Below are positions 26,456 to 33,348 of a stretch of 64,000 bases of DNA, piece after piece. The stretch comes from a virus. The first letter of the stretch is position 1. Each line of letters begins with the position of its first letter. The stretch spans positions 62,001 through 126,000 of the IMG/VR virus record IMGVR_UViG_3300035145_003993, one strand, 5' to 3'. The notes below the pieces were generated by a model. It worked only from the letters and a program-made list of their open reading frames with translations. It ran no database searches and was not told the DNA's origin. The translations under genes were made by a program, and so were the position numbers.

Positions 26456-26543
26456 TGGTACAAGGTATTCACTTATACTACATCTCTCGAGTAAAAAATT
26501 TTCTCGGAAAAAAATTGGCTAGTCGGTTAGCGCTTTTTTCGCG

Positions 26544-26700
26544 GTTACACTTCAGAGAGTTAACGCTGGGGCCTCCCCCAGGGGGGCCTCAGAAGCGCCC
26601 AGTTACACCCCGGGGCATAGAGGGGCATCAAGTGTAACTCGAGCGATTGAAATACACAAGCTTTCGAGGCATGACCAAATTGATCGGTCAAGTGTAACTC
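26544..26700. repeat. Inverted and direct GTGTAAC sites around a GC-rich island
   Basis: GTTACACTT at 26544-26552 and AGTTACAC at 26601-26608 are the reverse complement of the AAGTGTAACTC copies at 26630-26640 and 26690-26700. Only the last has a -10 box 17 bp downstream, so the others are not ordinary promoters. The cluster surrounds the palindrome at 26570-26588. It looks like an iteron or operator array. Confidence 0.6.
26570..26588. repeat. GC-rich hairpin in AT-rich surroundings
   Basis: GGCCTCCCCCAGGGGGGCC can fold with GGCC/GGCC ends, a T-G pair and C/G runs around a 3-nt loop. The surrounding 60 bp is the most GC-rich part of the window. No T-run follows, so it is not a standard terminator. 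Confidence 0.6.
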
Positions 26701-26830
26701 ATCCCTGAAAATGGTATAATAAACCATAAGGGGGGAACAGGAACAACGGATTCCTAAAGGTTAAAATAAAAAAAACCTCAAGCCTTAAAAAACTTTTTGA
26801 AAACTAGGAATAAAAACTTCAGGCATTAAT
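26690..26830 (+). repeat. Tandem promoter-leader repeat, unit A
   Basis: 141-bp unit: promoter, CATAAGG, an AACAACGG...TTCC stretch, a hairpin-forming segment at 26776-26808 (CCT...TCAAG / TTTTTGA...AGG) and the end GCATTAATAA. It is repeated as unit B. It may encode a structured leader or small RNA. Confidence 0.6.
26692..26720 (+). promoter_or_regulatory. Early-type promoter 1
   Basis: GTGTAA, 17-bp spacer, TATAAT, then AAAC-CATAAGG. First of three tandem promoters before the gene at 27068. Confidence 0.8.
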
Positions 26831-26960
26831 AAGTGTAACCCTATAATAATAGGTTTATAATAAACCATAAGGAACAACGGTTCCAATAAGGACAAATTAA
26901 AAAAATCCTTCAAGTTTAAAAAACTCTTTGAAAATTAGGAAATAAAAACCCAGCATTAAT
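26831..26960 (+). repeat. Tandem promoter-leader repeat, unit B
   Basis: 130-bp diverged copy of unit A with the same order: promoter, CATAAGGAACAACGG, hairpin at 26906-26940 (TCCT-TCAAG / CTTTGA-AGGA) and GCATTAATAA. The hairpin arms have changed between copies while staying largely pairable, which suggests selection on RNA structure. Confidence 0.55.
26833..26861 (+). promoter_or_regulatory. Early-type promoter 2
   Basis: GTGTAA, 17 bp, TATAAT, AAAC-CATAAGG. Second tandem promoter, inside repeat unit B. Confidence 0.8.
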
Positions 26961-26962
26961 AA

Positions 26963-26991
26963 GTGTAACTTTTAAATATATAATTTATTAT
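26963..26991 (+). promoter_or_regulatory. Early-type promoter 3
   Basis: GTGTAA, 17 bp, TATTAT, AAAC-CATAAGG. The promoter nearest the gene at 27068. Confidence 0.75.
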
Positions 26992-27067
26992 AAACCATAA
27001 GGTATAAAGGCCTTATTAAATAATCTTTAACTTACCTACAACCCTATTATAAAAGGATTAAATTAAA

Positions 27068-27679
27068 ATGGAAAACTCAACACTAATGCAACAATTGTTT
27101 CAAGATTACATTCAAAACGGTGGTCAACCTAAAATTACCAGTTTCCGTTTGCATCTTGAAAAGCTAATGAAAACAGAAATCAAGCCCCTTTGCGGAGGTT
27201 CAAGAAGACTTGCCCCAGGAGCTCATGATTGGAGAAACGAATTAAAAGATCGATTTGGAGGTCGAGGTAATAAATGGATGAAAGTTTCCATTGAGGAAAT
27301 TAATCCATCTCTCGATAAATTTGATGCTGAAGGTTATGATACAGAAGATTACCGATCTCATATCGAACGAGCCGGTTTCGCTTGGATTCGATATTATGGA
27401 CCAAAGCTTAATAATGGAATTAAGGTCGCGGCATTTACTGTTCATACATTTGATGCAACAATTTATCAGCCTCAAACTCAGCACTATATACCGGTTGATC
27501 GTTTGGATGAAACAATTGAACCATTAAATGGAACTCCATTCAGCCTAAAGCTTGAAGAAGCTGGATCGATCGTTCAAAATGATACTGATGATGAAGTTAC
27601 TCCTTTAGATGAGGAATCCGCGAACTTAAACGATGAAATCCTAAGTCAAATCCAAGATTTGGAACTAGAGGACCTCTAA
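27068..27679 (+). CDS. GRG-x-KW family protein 1 (203 aa)
   Basis: Founder of a five-member paralogue family in this window (also 29816, 47077, 57025 and 59412). N-terminal module: LFQDYIQNGGQPKITSFRLH then EKLMKTEIKPL. Core: LKDRFGGRGNKWMKVSIEEI, GYDTEDYRSHIERAGFAWIR, FYGPKLNNGIKVAAFTVHTF and LNGTPFSLKLEEAG. The C-terminal 40 residues are acidic and end LELEDL. No catalytic triad is evident; the basic/aromatic core could bind nucleic acid and the acidic tail recruit partners or mimic DNA. With three promoters before it, this is probably among the most abundant early proteins. I do not recognise a named family. Confidence 0.75.
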   Translation: MENSTLMQQLFQDYIQNGGQPKITSFRLHLEKLMKTEIKPLCGGSRRLAPGAHDWRNELKDRFGGRGNKWMKVSIEEINPSLDKFDAEGYDTEDYRSHIERAGFAWIRYYGPKLNNGIKVAAFTVHTFDATIYQPQTQHYIPVDRLDETIEPLNGTPFSLKLEEAGSIVQNDTDDEVTPLDEESANLNDEILSQIQDLELEDL

Positions 27680-27714
27680 GATCACCGGGATAATATAAAC
27701 TCCCATGATGCCCG

Positions 27715-27773
27715 TATCGTTTGATTGAAGTCATAAATAAATCTGAACTGATAGTTTGGATGGTCAAACGATA
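27715..27773. repeat. 10-bp perfect inverted repeat
   Basis: TATCGTTTGA at 27715-27724 and TCAAACGATA at 27764-27773 with 39 bp between, just after the first early gene. The half-site TCAAACGA recurs at about 28010, 28230 and 28877, suggesting a protein-binding site or long-loop hairpin. Confidence 0.5.
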
Positions 27774-27868
27774 AAACTTTACTTTGATTATTTGCTTATA
27801 ATATAAGTGTAATGATAAATGAATCGTTCAACATTTAAAATGATTGTTCGATCGATTAAGAACTTTTA

Positions 27869-27897
27869 GTGTAATTGATCGTTTGATTAATTATAAT
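27869..27897 (+). promoter_or_regulatory. Early-type promoter
   Basis: GTGTAA, 17 bp, TATAAT, without the CATAAGG element. Drives the gene at 27936. An orphan GTGTAA at 27807 has no -10. Confidence 0.65.
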
Positions 27898-27935
27898 TTA
27901 TAATCTCAACTCATTCATTTAAGGAATCGTCGTTA

Positions 27936-28190
27936 ATGGAAGAATACTCAACCCCTCTATGTCTTATTACATCGTTCTTTTTGTCAATCTTCGCTTACAC
28001 TTCGTCTCAGTCAAACGAATTACCTATCCAGCATTTAGAGTTCGATGAAATGATCATTGAACCGAGTGAATCGATGAAACGATCAATACAGATAATCGAA
28101 TTCGACGATCATGTCATCGTTTCTAGGTCAATCGCTTTAGCTGACAAAAACGAAGATGACGATGAAGACGACGAAGATTATGGATGCTAA
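27936..28190 (+). CDS. Acidic-tailed small protein with hydrophobic N-terminus (84 aa)
   Basis: Residues 7-24 (LCLITSFFLSIFAYTSSQSN) are hydrophobic and could be a signal peptide or anchor. The body repeats an HLEFDEMIIEPSES / IIEFDDHVIVSRSI pattern, and the tail is almost pure Asp/Glu (EDDDEDDEDYGC). SD AAGGA lies upstream. Unknown; possibly a secreted or membrane-attached charge-mimic protein. Confidence 0.6.
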   Translation: MEEYSTPLCLITSFFLSIFAYTSSQSNELPIQHLEFDEMIIEPSESMKRSIQIIEFDDHVIVSRSIALADKNEDDDEDDEDYGC

Positions 28191-28260
28191 TATCTAGTCA
28201 ATCGTTATAAAAGTAATGCTTCAAGATTCAAACGACCAGCTTCATCACATTTTCTCTCAA

Positions 28261-28289
28261 GTGTAACTCATCGTTTTATGAAGTATAAT
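28261..28289 (+). promoter_or_regulatory. Early-type promoter
   Basis: GTGTAA, 17 bp, TATAAT, ATAT-CATAAGG, with CTTCATCACA about 22 bp upstream. Drives 28337 and 28509. Confidence 0.8.
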
Positions 28290-28336
28290 ATATCATAAGG
28301 TCCAACAAATTAATCAACCACCCAAAAGGATTTAAT

Positions 28337-28498
28337 ATGTACAAAGTAATTAATCAAGAACTAGAAAAGTTTGTTAAATCATTTAAAACTCGTCAAGAGG
28401 CTGAAGTTTATATCGCTCGACAAGGGAACAAGACTTACGAACTACTTGATCGTCAATACCCAGTTTATATCATCGCATCTTCATCACCTTCTAAATAA
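28337..28498 (+). CDS. Small early protein (53 aa)
   Basis: Encodes MYKVINQELEKFVKSFKTRQ, EAEVYIARQGNKTYELLDRQ and a short tail. AAAGGATTT SD. It loosely resembles the MYEVVRN family (40421, 42408) in its M-Y-x-V start and the R-x-x-AE helix; that link is tentative. Confidence 0.55.
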   Translation: MYKVINQELEKFVKSFKTRQEAEVYIARQGNKTYELLDRQYPVYIIASSSPSK

Positions 28499-28508
28499 GG
28501 ATAATGTC

Positions 28509-28766
28509 ATGGATTTTAATCAAGATACACTCAATGATCGTTTATATAAAGAACATCCAGAACTCAGCTCGAATTGGTCGTTTATGGATTGGGACGATGA
28601 CAAAGCAACGATAACATATCAATTCGATGATGGATCTGATGATGAGGTCTTCATTTATAAAGACGGATCGATTCATATTTCAGAAAAAACGATATACGAA
28701 ATGAATAAGATCTTAATGAATCAAGTTACATATCGATATTTCAATCATTCTGTATCATATCACTAG
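28509..28766 (+). CDS. Acidic small early protein (85 aa)
   Basis: Start chosen at the ATG of MDFNQDTLNDRLYKEHPELS, just after the AAGG overlapping the previous stop. The middle is acidic beta structure (MDWDDDKATITYQFDDGSDD, EVFIYKDGSIHISEK). No known family. Part of a two-gene unit with 28337. Confidence 0.6.
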   Translation: MDFNQDTLNDRLYKEHPELSSNWSFMDWDDDKATITYQFDDGSDDEVFIYKDGSIHISEKTIYEMNKILMNQVTYRYFNHSVSYH

Positions 28767-28903
28767 TCTGGCTCATATCTTAAGTGTCTAGGTGTTACAG
28801 CATCCTCGATCGTCGGCTCTAGGTTAGGTGGTATATCCATCTATCCTTCTTAGAAAAGACTCGAAGCCAGATCAAGCTTCAAACGATGAAGTTATTTAAT
28901 CAA

Positions 28904-28932
28904 GTGTAACTCTCATTCGTATAGAGTATAAT
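28904..28932 (+). promoter_or_regulatory. Early-type promoter
   Basis: GTGTAA, 17 bp, TATAAT, AAAC-CATAAGG. Drives 28985. Confidence 0.8.
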
Positions 28933-28984
28933 AAACCATAAGGCCGGCCTAATCAATCATCTATTCATCCAAAGGATTAACATC

Positions 28985-29251
28985 ATGAAAAAAATTACAA
29001 AAGATCAATTCTACAGACTAATCATGTCCTGTAACCCAGAACTTCATAAACTTCCTCAACACATCCAAGATGACATCTCCGATCTACGTAAAGTCACTAA
29101 GAATGGCAAAGCTCATCTACTTCTTACTCATCCAGAAGGCCAAGATAATTACTTCCTTGATTACGTCGAAGTAGATATGCTATGTGAAGAAGAAATTGAT
29201 GAAACTAGACTACATGCTAAAGAAAATAGAGGACGTCTTGTCGCCATTTAA
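28985..29251 (+). CDS. Small early protein (88 aa)
   Basis: MKKITKDQFYRLIMSCNPEL, a basic helix DISDLRKVTKNGKAH, then LLLTHPEGQDNYFLDYVEVD and an acidic end. A monocistronic unit with its own promoter and AAAGGA SD. No recognised domain; host-takeover role inferred only from location. Confidence 0.6.
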   Translation: MKKITKDQFYRLIMSCNPELHKLPQHIQDDISDLRKVTKNGKAHLLLTHPEGQDNYFLDYVEVDMLCEEEIDETRLHAKENRGRLVAI

Positions 29252-29359
29252 TAAGTTTAATTAAACTTAAGATCCTACAAGTTACTAGTATATCTTATAT
29301 CTACTTTAATATTACCTTTTGAGTACTTCAAGATTCAAACGGCCAGTTTCATCACATAA

Positions 29360-29388
29360 GTGTAACTCTTAAATCCGAATGGTATAAT
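29360..29388 (+). promoter_or_regulatory. Early-type promoter
   Basis: GTGTAA, 17 bp, TATAAT, ATAT-CATAAGG, with TTTCATCACA directly upstream. Drives 29443. Confidence 0.8.
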
Positions 29389-29442
29389 ATATCATAAGGT
29401 CCAATAAATCAATCAACCAATTAATCTACAAAGGATTTAAAT

Positions 29443-29637
29443 ATGAAAGTTCGAAAAAGAGCATCTCAAACAAATAATATCTCAGTTTGGGCAGAAGCTA
29501 ATAAAAAAGGTGGTTTCATTATTTACATGGGGATCAAAGGAACAGACGCTAAATCGATCGTTGGGGCCGCGGCATACAAAGAAACTCTCGAATATAATTT
29601 AAGAAAAGCTAAGTTCAAGCACGGAATCAAACTTTAA
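29443..29637 (+). CDS. Basic small early protein (64 aa)
   Basis: Strongly basic: MKVRKRASQTNNISVWAEAN, KKGGFIIYMGIKGTD, KAKFKHGIKL. Possibly nucleic-acid binding. Monocistronic, AAAGGATTT SD. Not recognised. Confidence 0.55.
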   Translation: MKVRKRASQTNNISVWAEANKKGGFIIYMGIKGTDAKSIVGAAAYKETLEYNLRKAKFKHGIKL

Positions 29638-29730
29638 GATAACAGATCGTTCGGTATACTTCTAACTTTAACCTCATCTTTAAAATGTCTAGATAAAACA
29701 TCGCTCGGCTTCATCACAAATTTCTCTTAA

Positions 29731-29759
29731 GTGTAACTCTTAAATCTGAATGGTATAAT
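29731..29759 (+). promoter_or_regulatory. Early-type promoter
   Basis: GTGTAA, 17 bp, TATAAT, ATAT-CATAAGG, nearly identical over 40 bp to the promoter at 29360. Drives 29816. Confidence 0.8.
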
Positions 29760-29815
29760 ATATCATAAGGTCCAATTAATCAAACAAACCAATCAAATCA
29801 AAAAGGATTTAAAAC

Positions 29816-30454
29816 ATGAATAACTCAAACCTACAAACCTCTGAACAGGAGAACAGCATGTCTACAATTCAAAAACTTTTCCAAGAATATCTCGAATCAG
29901 GCGGTCAACCAAAACTTACAAGCTTCAGATTTCATATCGAAAAACTAATGAAGACCGATATAAAACCTTTATGCGGTCGATCTGGAAAGTCTTCATCAGG
30001 TAATGATTGGAGAAAAGATCTTATGAATCGATTTAAAGGTCGCGGATCAAAATGGGTCTTTGTAAGTCTCGAAGAAATTAAAGATACTCTCGATCGTTTT
30101 GACCAAGAAGGAATTGATACAGAAGATTACAGATCTTGGACTGAAAAGAAACAAAAAGCTTGGATTAGATTTTATGGTCCAAGGCTCGATAATGGAATCA
30201 AAGTCGCGGCATTTACAGTTCATACCCTAGATTCAACAATCTATCAGCCTCATACATTACATTATATTCCAATCGATCGTCTAGATGAAACAATTACTCC
30301 ATTAAACGGGACTCCCTTCAGTCTCAAGCTTGAAGTTGATGATGTCCAACAGGAAAATGATACTGAATCAAACGAAGAAATTATCGAATATATCTCTAAA
30401 TTTGATGAAGATCTCTTACAAGGACTCGAAGATTTACAGAACGATGATCTATAA
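29816..30454 (+). CDS. GRG-x-KW family protein 2 (212 aa)
   Basis: Closest paralogue of the gene at 27068: LFQEYLESGGQPKLTSFRFH, MNRFKGRGSKWVFVSLEEI, KAWIRFYGPRLDNGIKVAAF, TVHTLDSTIYQPHTLHYIPI, LNGTPFSLKLE, and an acidic tail ending LQNDDL. An internal ATG at 29858 with a good AGGAGA SD would give a form aligned with the start of the first copy, so two starts are possible. The double copy just after the hub suggests strong need or divergence of roles. Confidence 0.75.
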   Translation: MNNSNLQTSEQENSMSTIQKLFQEYLESGGQPKLTSFRFHIEKLMKTDIKPLCGRSGKSSSGNDWRKDLMNRFKGRGSKWVFVSLEEIKDTLDRFDQEGIDTEDYRSWTEKKQKAWIRFYGPRLDNGIKVAAFTVHTLDSTIYQPHTLHYIPIDRLDETITPLNGTPFSLKLEVDDVQQENDTESNEEIIEYISKFDEDLLQGLEDLQNDDL

Positions 30455-30660
30455 ATCTAATTAAATCTTAATCCAGATCTTAGAAATCATTCCTCGTTAG
30501 ATGCTTCAATACTACAAGTAATCGCTGCATCACACTCAAGATGTATATTTTGTCGATTGATGAAATATACAAGACAAACATACGATTAAATCAGTTTATA
30601 ACTTTTTTGAATTGTTATATGAACAATCATATTTCTCATAAAGTAAAGTCTGGAGCCAAA

Positions 30661-30825
30661 ATGGATATTGTATCGTTATCATTTCTTACTAAATCTATTG
30701 TACCAGTGTGTCTAATGATGATTCCTATCATGACAATTTCTGGAACAGGGCCCGTAAGGTCTCTAATGACGGGTCTATCGATCTACTTTGGATTTATTAT
30801 CCTTAACTCTTTACACGTAATTTAA
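30661..30825 (+). CDS. Small two-TM membrane protein (54 aa)
   Basis: Start chosen at 30661 because GGAG lies 7 bp upstream; the frame also opens at 30541 without an SD. Hydrophobic stretches are SIVPVCLMMIPIMTISG and SLMTGLSIYFGFIILNSL. One of several about 50-residue two-TM proteins in the early region. Unknown function. Confidence 0.5.
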   Translation: MDIVSLSFLTKSIVPVCLMMIPIMTISGTGPVRSLMTGLSIYFGFIILNSLHVI

Positions 30826-30871
30826 ACTAAACGATCTACACTACAACATTATAATATTACAAGGAAAAAAC

Positions 30872-31102
30872 ATGTCTGAGACACCTTTAAAGTTTATTAA
30901 ATGCGCTACGATGAATTCTGGATCACCTGTCACTATTTCTTTTCAATCAGTTTCGCATGTCGTTAAAAACAAGTCTGCGCACGATGAAAATAGAAGTACA
31001 ACTTGGATAAACTTCCATTCAGGTAAATCAATTCATGTAGACACTCCGTACGAAAAAGCTGAGTTATTATTTACTAGATTTTTAAATGAGACTTCAATTT
31101 AA
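30872..31102 (+). CDS. SVSH-FHSGKS family protein 1 (76 aa)
   Basis: Paralogue of the product at 31820: both share VSHVVKNK / VSHIIENK, a following H-D, and TTWINFHSGKSIHV / TSWIHFHSGKSVHV. All-beta small domain; no enzyme motif. SD AAGGAAAA. Confidence 0.6.
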   Translation: MSETPLKFIKCATMNSGSPVTISFQSVSHVVKNKSAHDENRSTTWINFHSGKSIHVDTPYEKAELLFTRFLNETSI

Positions 31103-31170
31103 TTAACTTATCTAAATCAATCTGTGAAAGTGCCTTGCCCAGTTTATAACTCGCATCATCAAAAATGAAA

Positions 31171-31199
31171 GTGTAACTATTATTTATTTTGAGTATAAT
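31171..31199 (+). promoter_or_regulatory. Early-type promoter
   Basis: GTGTAA, 17 bp, TATAAT, ATAT-CATAATCC variant. Drives 31252 and 31416. Confidence 0.8.
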
Positions 31200-31251
31200 A
31201 TATCATAATCCAATTCAAATCAACCACTAACTAAAATAAAAAAGGATTAAA

Positions 31252-31416
31252 ATGAGTTCCAAACAAAAACAACAATTCCTAGATTCAATTAATGAACTTG
31301 TAAAACGATCAAACGAAGAGTATAAGAAAGGAAATATAAAAGAAGCCAAGCGTTTATCAAGGGACGCAAATCAATTAAACCTTCACTTTAAATCTATGCT
31401 TAATGAAATGATCTAA
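31252..31416 (+). CDS. Small helical early protein (54 aa)
   Basis: MSSKQKQQFLDSINELVKRS, NEEYKKGNIKEAKRLSRDAN and a short helical end. Tetratricopeptide-like helical hairpin character. Its stop overlaps the next start (TAATG). Confidence 0.55.
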   Translation: MSSKQKQQFLDSINELVKRSNEEYKKGNIKEAKRLSRDANQLNLHFKSMLNEMI

Positions 31417-31544
31417 TGACAAAACCCAATAAGAAATTAAAAGAATTAAACCACGAGATTCAATCTGAAAGAAGATTGAAAGGTTTAACTGGTAGGCTTG
31501 AAGATTTAATTAGACAAAGAAATCTTCTTCTTGCAAAGAAATAG
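31416..31544 (+). CDS. Small basic coiled-coil protein (42 aa)
   Basis: MTKPNKKLKELNHEIQSERR followed by LKGLTGRLEDLIRQRNLLLA. Start overlaps the preceding stop by one base (coupled translation). Likely a helical partner of the 54-residue protein. Confidence 0.5.
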   Translation: MTKPNKKLKELNHEIQSERRLKGLTGRLEDLIRQRNLLLAKK

Positions 31545-31580
31545 ATTTTATATTAATGAAAGTTTTAAAATATTATTTTT

Positions 31581-31609
31581 GTGTAATTAATTAAAACCAT
31601 TGTTATAAT
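31581..31609 (+). promoter_or_regulatory. Early-type promoter
   Basis: GTGTAA, 17 bp, TATAAT, ATAC-CATAATCC. Drives 31663-32538. Confidence 0.8.
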
Positions 31610-31662
31610 ATACCATAATCCAATTCAAATCAAACAACCACCAAAAAAAAGGATTTAAAATT

Positions 31663-31815
31663 ATGCCTCTATTATTATTATCTGCACTTATTATTTACGG
31701 ATTAATTTCTTTTGCAGTTGGTTTAATAATACTACATCCTGTTCCAACATTGTTCGCAACAGCTTTATTCATTACTTTTAACTTTATCAATACTTTAATC
31801 CTTAGAAAGGTCTAA
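31663..31815 (+). CDS. Two-TM microprotein (50 aa)
   Basis: Almost wholly hydrophobic: MPLLLLSALIIYGLISFAVG then TLFATALFITFNFINTLIL, with a basic RKV tail. Resembles those at 32060, 44527, 47883 and 57620: two TM segments, a short polar loop and a basic C-terminus. Probably an inner-membrane host modulator. AAAGGATTT SD. Confidence 0.6.
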   Translation: MPLLLLSALIIYGLISFAVGLIILHPVPTLFATALFITFNFINTLILRKV

Positions 31816-31819
31816 TCTT

Positions 31820-32047
31820 ATGACAACAACAGCACTCAGAACTTACACAACAGTTAATTCATCATCAGAAATCACAGTCGCTCTAAATTCAGTATCTCAT
31901 ATTATTGAAAATAAAAACCCTCATGATGATACTTCATTAGATCAAAGAACATCGTGGATTCATTTCCATTCAGGAAAGTCAGTTCATGTAAGTGAATCAT
32001 TCGAAAACGTCAATGATGACTTAGTAGAGTTTTATAAAACTCGCTAA
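31820..32047 (+). CDS. SVSH-FHSGKS family protein 2 (75 aa)
   Basis: Paralogue of 30872 (SVSHIIENKNPHDD, WIHFHSGKSVHVSES). It follows the microprotein gene by 4 bp, in the same unit, so the family pairs with membrane microproteins in both places. Confidence 0.6.
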   Translation: MTTTALRTYTTVNSSSEITVALNSVSHIIENKNPHDDTSLDQRTSWIHFHSGKSVHVSESFENVNDDLVEFYKTR

Positions 32048-32059
32048 CAAGGAATATTA

Positions 32060-32239
32060 ATGGTAAGAAAATTATTTGATGCTTCTCTCTTTTTTATAAT
32101 GTTTGCTTTAGCTTTTTTAGCTTTTATTAATCTTCTAGAGCAATATCCAACCTTTACGTATTCTGTAATTGCTATTTTTACTCTTGCAGAAGCTTATGAT
32201 CGATCTCTTCCAAAATACAAACAATACTTGAAACGTTAA
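32060..32239 (+). CDS. Two-TM microprotein (59 aa)
   Basis: ASLFFIMFALAFLAFINLLE is TM1; TYSVIAIFTLAEAY is a weaker TM2; the tail is basic (PKYKQYLKR). AAGGAATATT SD. Shares an LxxYPxFxxSVIxI pattern with the 44527 product (AVYPQVAFSIVTF), supporting common origin. Confidence 0.6.
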   Translation: MVRKLFDASLFFIMFALAFLAFINLLEQYPTFTYSVIAIFTLAEAYDRSLPKYKQYLKR

Positions 32240-32247
32240 GGAATAAA

Positions 32248-32538
32248 ATGACTGTATCTAATAGAATTAAAATCGAATGGGAATTTGATATATCAGTAAA
32301 TGAAGAATTACAAAATCGTCTAAACTTATCTGAAGGGCAGATATATGAAATGCTTGAAGACGAAGACGAAGAATCAAGACTACATAGTTTATGTTGTGGA
32401 GAAACAGGAACTCCAGAATGGATAGATCTAGATCTTTTCTTTGAAGACCCTCGAAGTATAAGTGAAGATGAAATTACAGAAACTTTATCTGATGATTATG
32501 GTTGGCTGATTAAATCATGGGAATGGCAATATGTGTAA
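32248..32538 (+). CDS. Acidic early protein whose stop codon is in a promoter (96 aa)
   Basis: Acidic, with IKIEWEFDISVNEELQNRLN, EMLEDEDEESRLHSLCCGET and DDYGWLIKSWEWQYV. The last codons GTG-TAA form the -35 box of the next promoter. The unusual charge suggests a protein-binding or DNA-mimic function. Not recognised. Confidence 0.6.
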   Translation: MTVSNRIKIEWEFDISVNEELQNRLNLSEGQIYEMLEDEDEESRLHSLCCGETGTPEWIDLDLFFEDPRSISEDEITETLSDDYGWLIKSWEWQYV

Positions 32539-32561
32539 CCTTAATTAATTTAGCGTATAAT
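32533..32561 (+). promoter_or_regulatory. Early-type promoter overlapping a stop codon
   Basis: GTGTAA (its TAA is the stop of 32248-32538), 17 bp, TATAAT, GTCT-CATAAGG. Drives 32583-33168. Confidence 0.8.
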
Positions 32562-32582
32562 GTCTCATAAGGGGAATTTAGA

Positions 32583-32654
32583 ATGAAACTTATTTTTATG
32601 TTACTACTACTTTATATTATCTTCCATGCCAACACACCAAGAAAAAGGAAATAA
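32583..32654 (+). CDS. Hydrophobic micropeptide (23 aa)
   Basis: MKLIFMLLLLYIIFHANTPR followed by KRK: a single TM and a basic end. It is the first reading frame after the promoter, with GGGGAATTTAGA upstream. It lies 2 bp before the next start, so it is likely a real or leader peptide. Confidence 0.45.
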   Translation: MKLIFMLLLLYIIFHANTPRKRK

Positions 32655-32656
32655 CA

Positions 32657-32896
32657 ATGAATATAATTAAATACTTGAAAGAATTCTTCTACGCATTTTC
32701 AGCAGGTTGCGTTTTATTTTCTTTTGTATCACTCATCATTTTAATTATCCTCGCTCCATTTGGATTATGTATTTATCTCGGAGATACTTTAGGATATCAC
32801 AGCGTAATTTCATTTAGTTCTGCTATTATGTGTTATGCAATATACTGGATAATCATCAGACACTTTAACTTAATTGATATCAAAGGTTTACAATGA
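32657..32896 (+). CDS. Small membrane protein (79 aa)
   Basis: Two TM segments: CVLFSFVSLIILIILAPFGL and FSSAIMCYAIYWIIIRHF. Coupled to the next gene by a 4-bp ATGA overlap. Function unknown. Confidence 0.55.
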   Translation: MNIIKYLKEFFYAFSAGCVLFSFVSLIILIILAPFGLCIYLGDTLGYHSVISFSSAIMCYAIYWIIIRHFNLIDIKGLQ

Positions 32897-33168
32897 ATGA
32901 TAATGAAAAGATCTCTTTTACAACAGGAGCTAATGGAGAAATCCTTGTATGGGAAACTCCAAAGGGTGAAGCAGCAAAAATTGAACGCAATCTTGCGGAA
33001 AGAATTGATTATTACGTCGCATTTCAGCCTCTCAAAGAAAACAATCTCGTCTTCATTCCCAAAAGAAAAACTGTTGAATCAATTATACAAGCTTGGGATC
33101 AATTCCAATCTCACTTAGCTATTCAATCTGATTCTTATATTTTATTCAACCCAAATGAAGATGTATAA
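32893..33168 (+). CDS. Small early protein (91 aa)
   Basis: MNDNEKISFTTGANGEILVW, LAERIDYYVAFQPLKENNLV, FIPKRKTVESIIQAWDQFQ. Soluble alpha/beta. It overlaps the membrane protein gene by 4 bp and may work with it. Not recognised. Confidence 0.55.
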   Translation: MNDNEKISFTTGANGEILVWETPKGEAAKIERNLAERIDYYVAFQPLKENNLVFIPKRKTVESIIQAWDQFQSHLAIQSDSYILFNPNEDV

Positions 33169-33257
33169 TACTCTTAACTACTTTTCCGTAGATCTTGTCG
33201 CTGTTTTTTATATCTTGAATAATGCTTGATATTTCAACACTTAGTATCATCACAAAA

Positions 33258-33286
33258 GTGTAACTTTAATTTTTTTTGAGTATAAT
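33258..33286 (+). promoter_or_regulatory. Early-type promoter
   Basis: GTGTAA, 17 bp, TATAAT, ACAC-CATAAGG, with ATCATCACA directly upstream. Drives 33349. A degenerate copy of the 34295 terminator (TTCCGTAGATCTTGTCGCTGTTTTTT region) lies just before it. Confidence 0.8.
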
Positions 33287-33348
33287 ACACCATAAGGCAA
33301 TTACCTTTAAAATTAATTACTCCCCCACCAAAAAAAGGAAAATACAGC

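Noticed and set aside
26544-26608. Minus-strand promoters from the inverted GTTACAC sites
   Set aside because: No TATAAT-like -10 lies 16-18 bp away on the minus strand.
30541-30660. N-terminal extension of the membrane protein at 30661, and a possible degenerate promoter at 30541
   Set aside because: No SD before 30541, and the ATGTAT/AATATA elements are too weak beside the 35 good promoters; the GGAG before 30661 is better.
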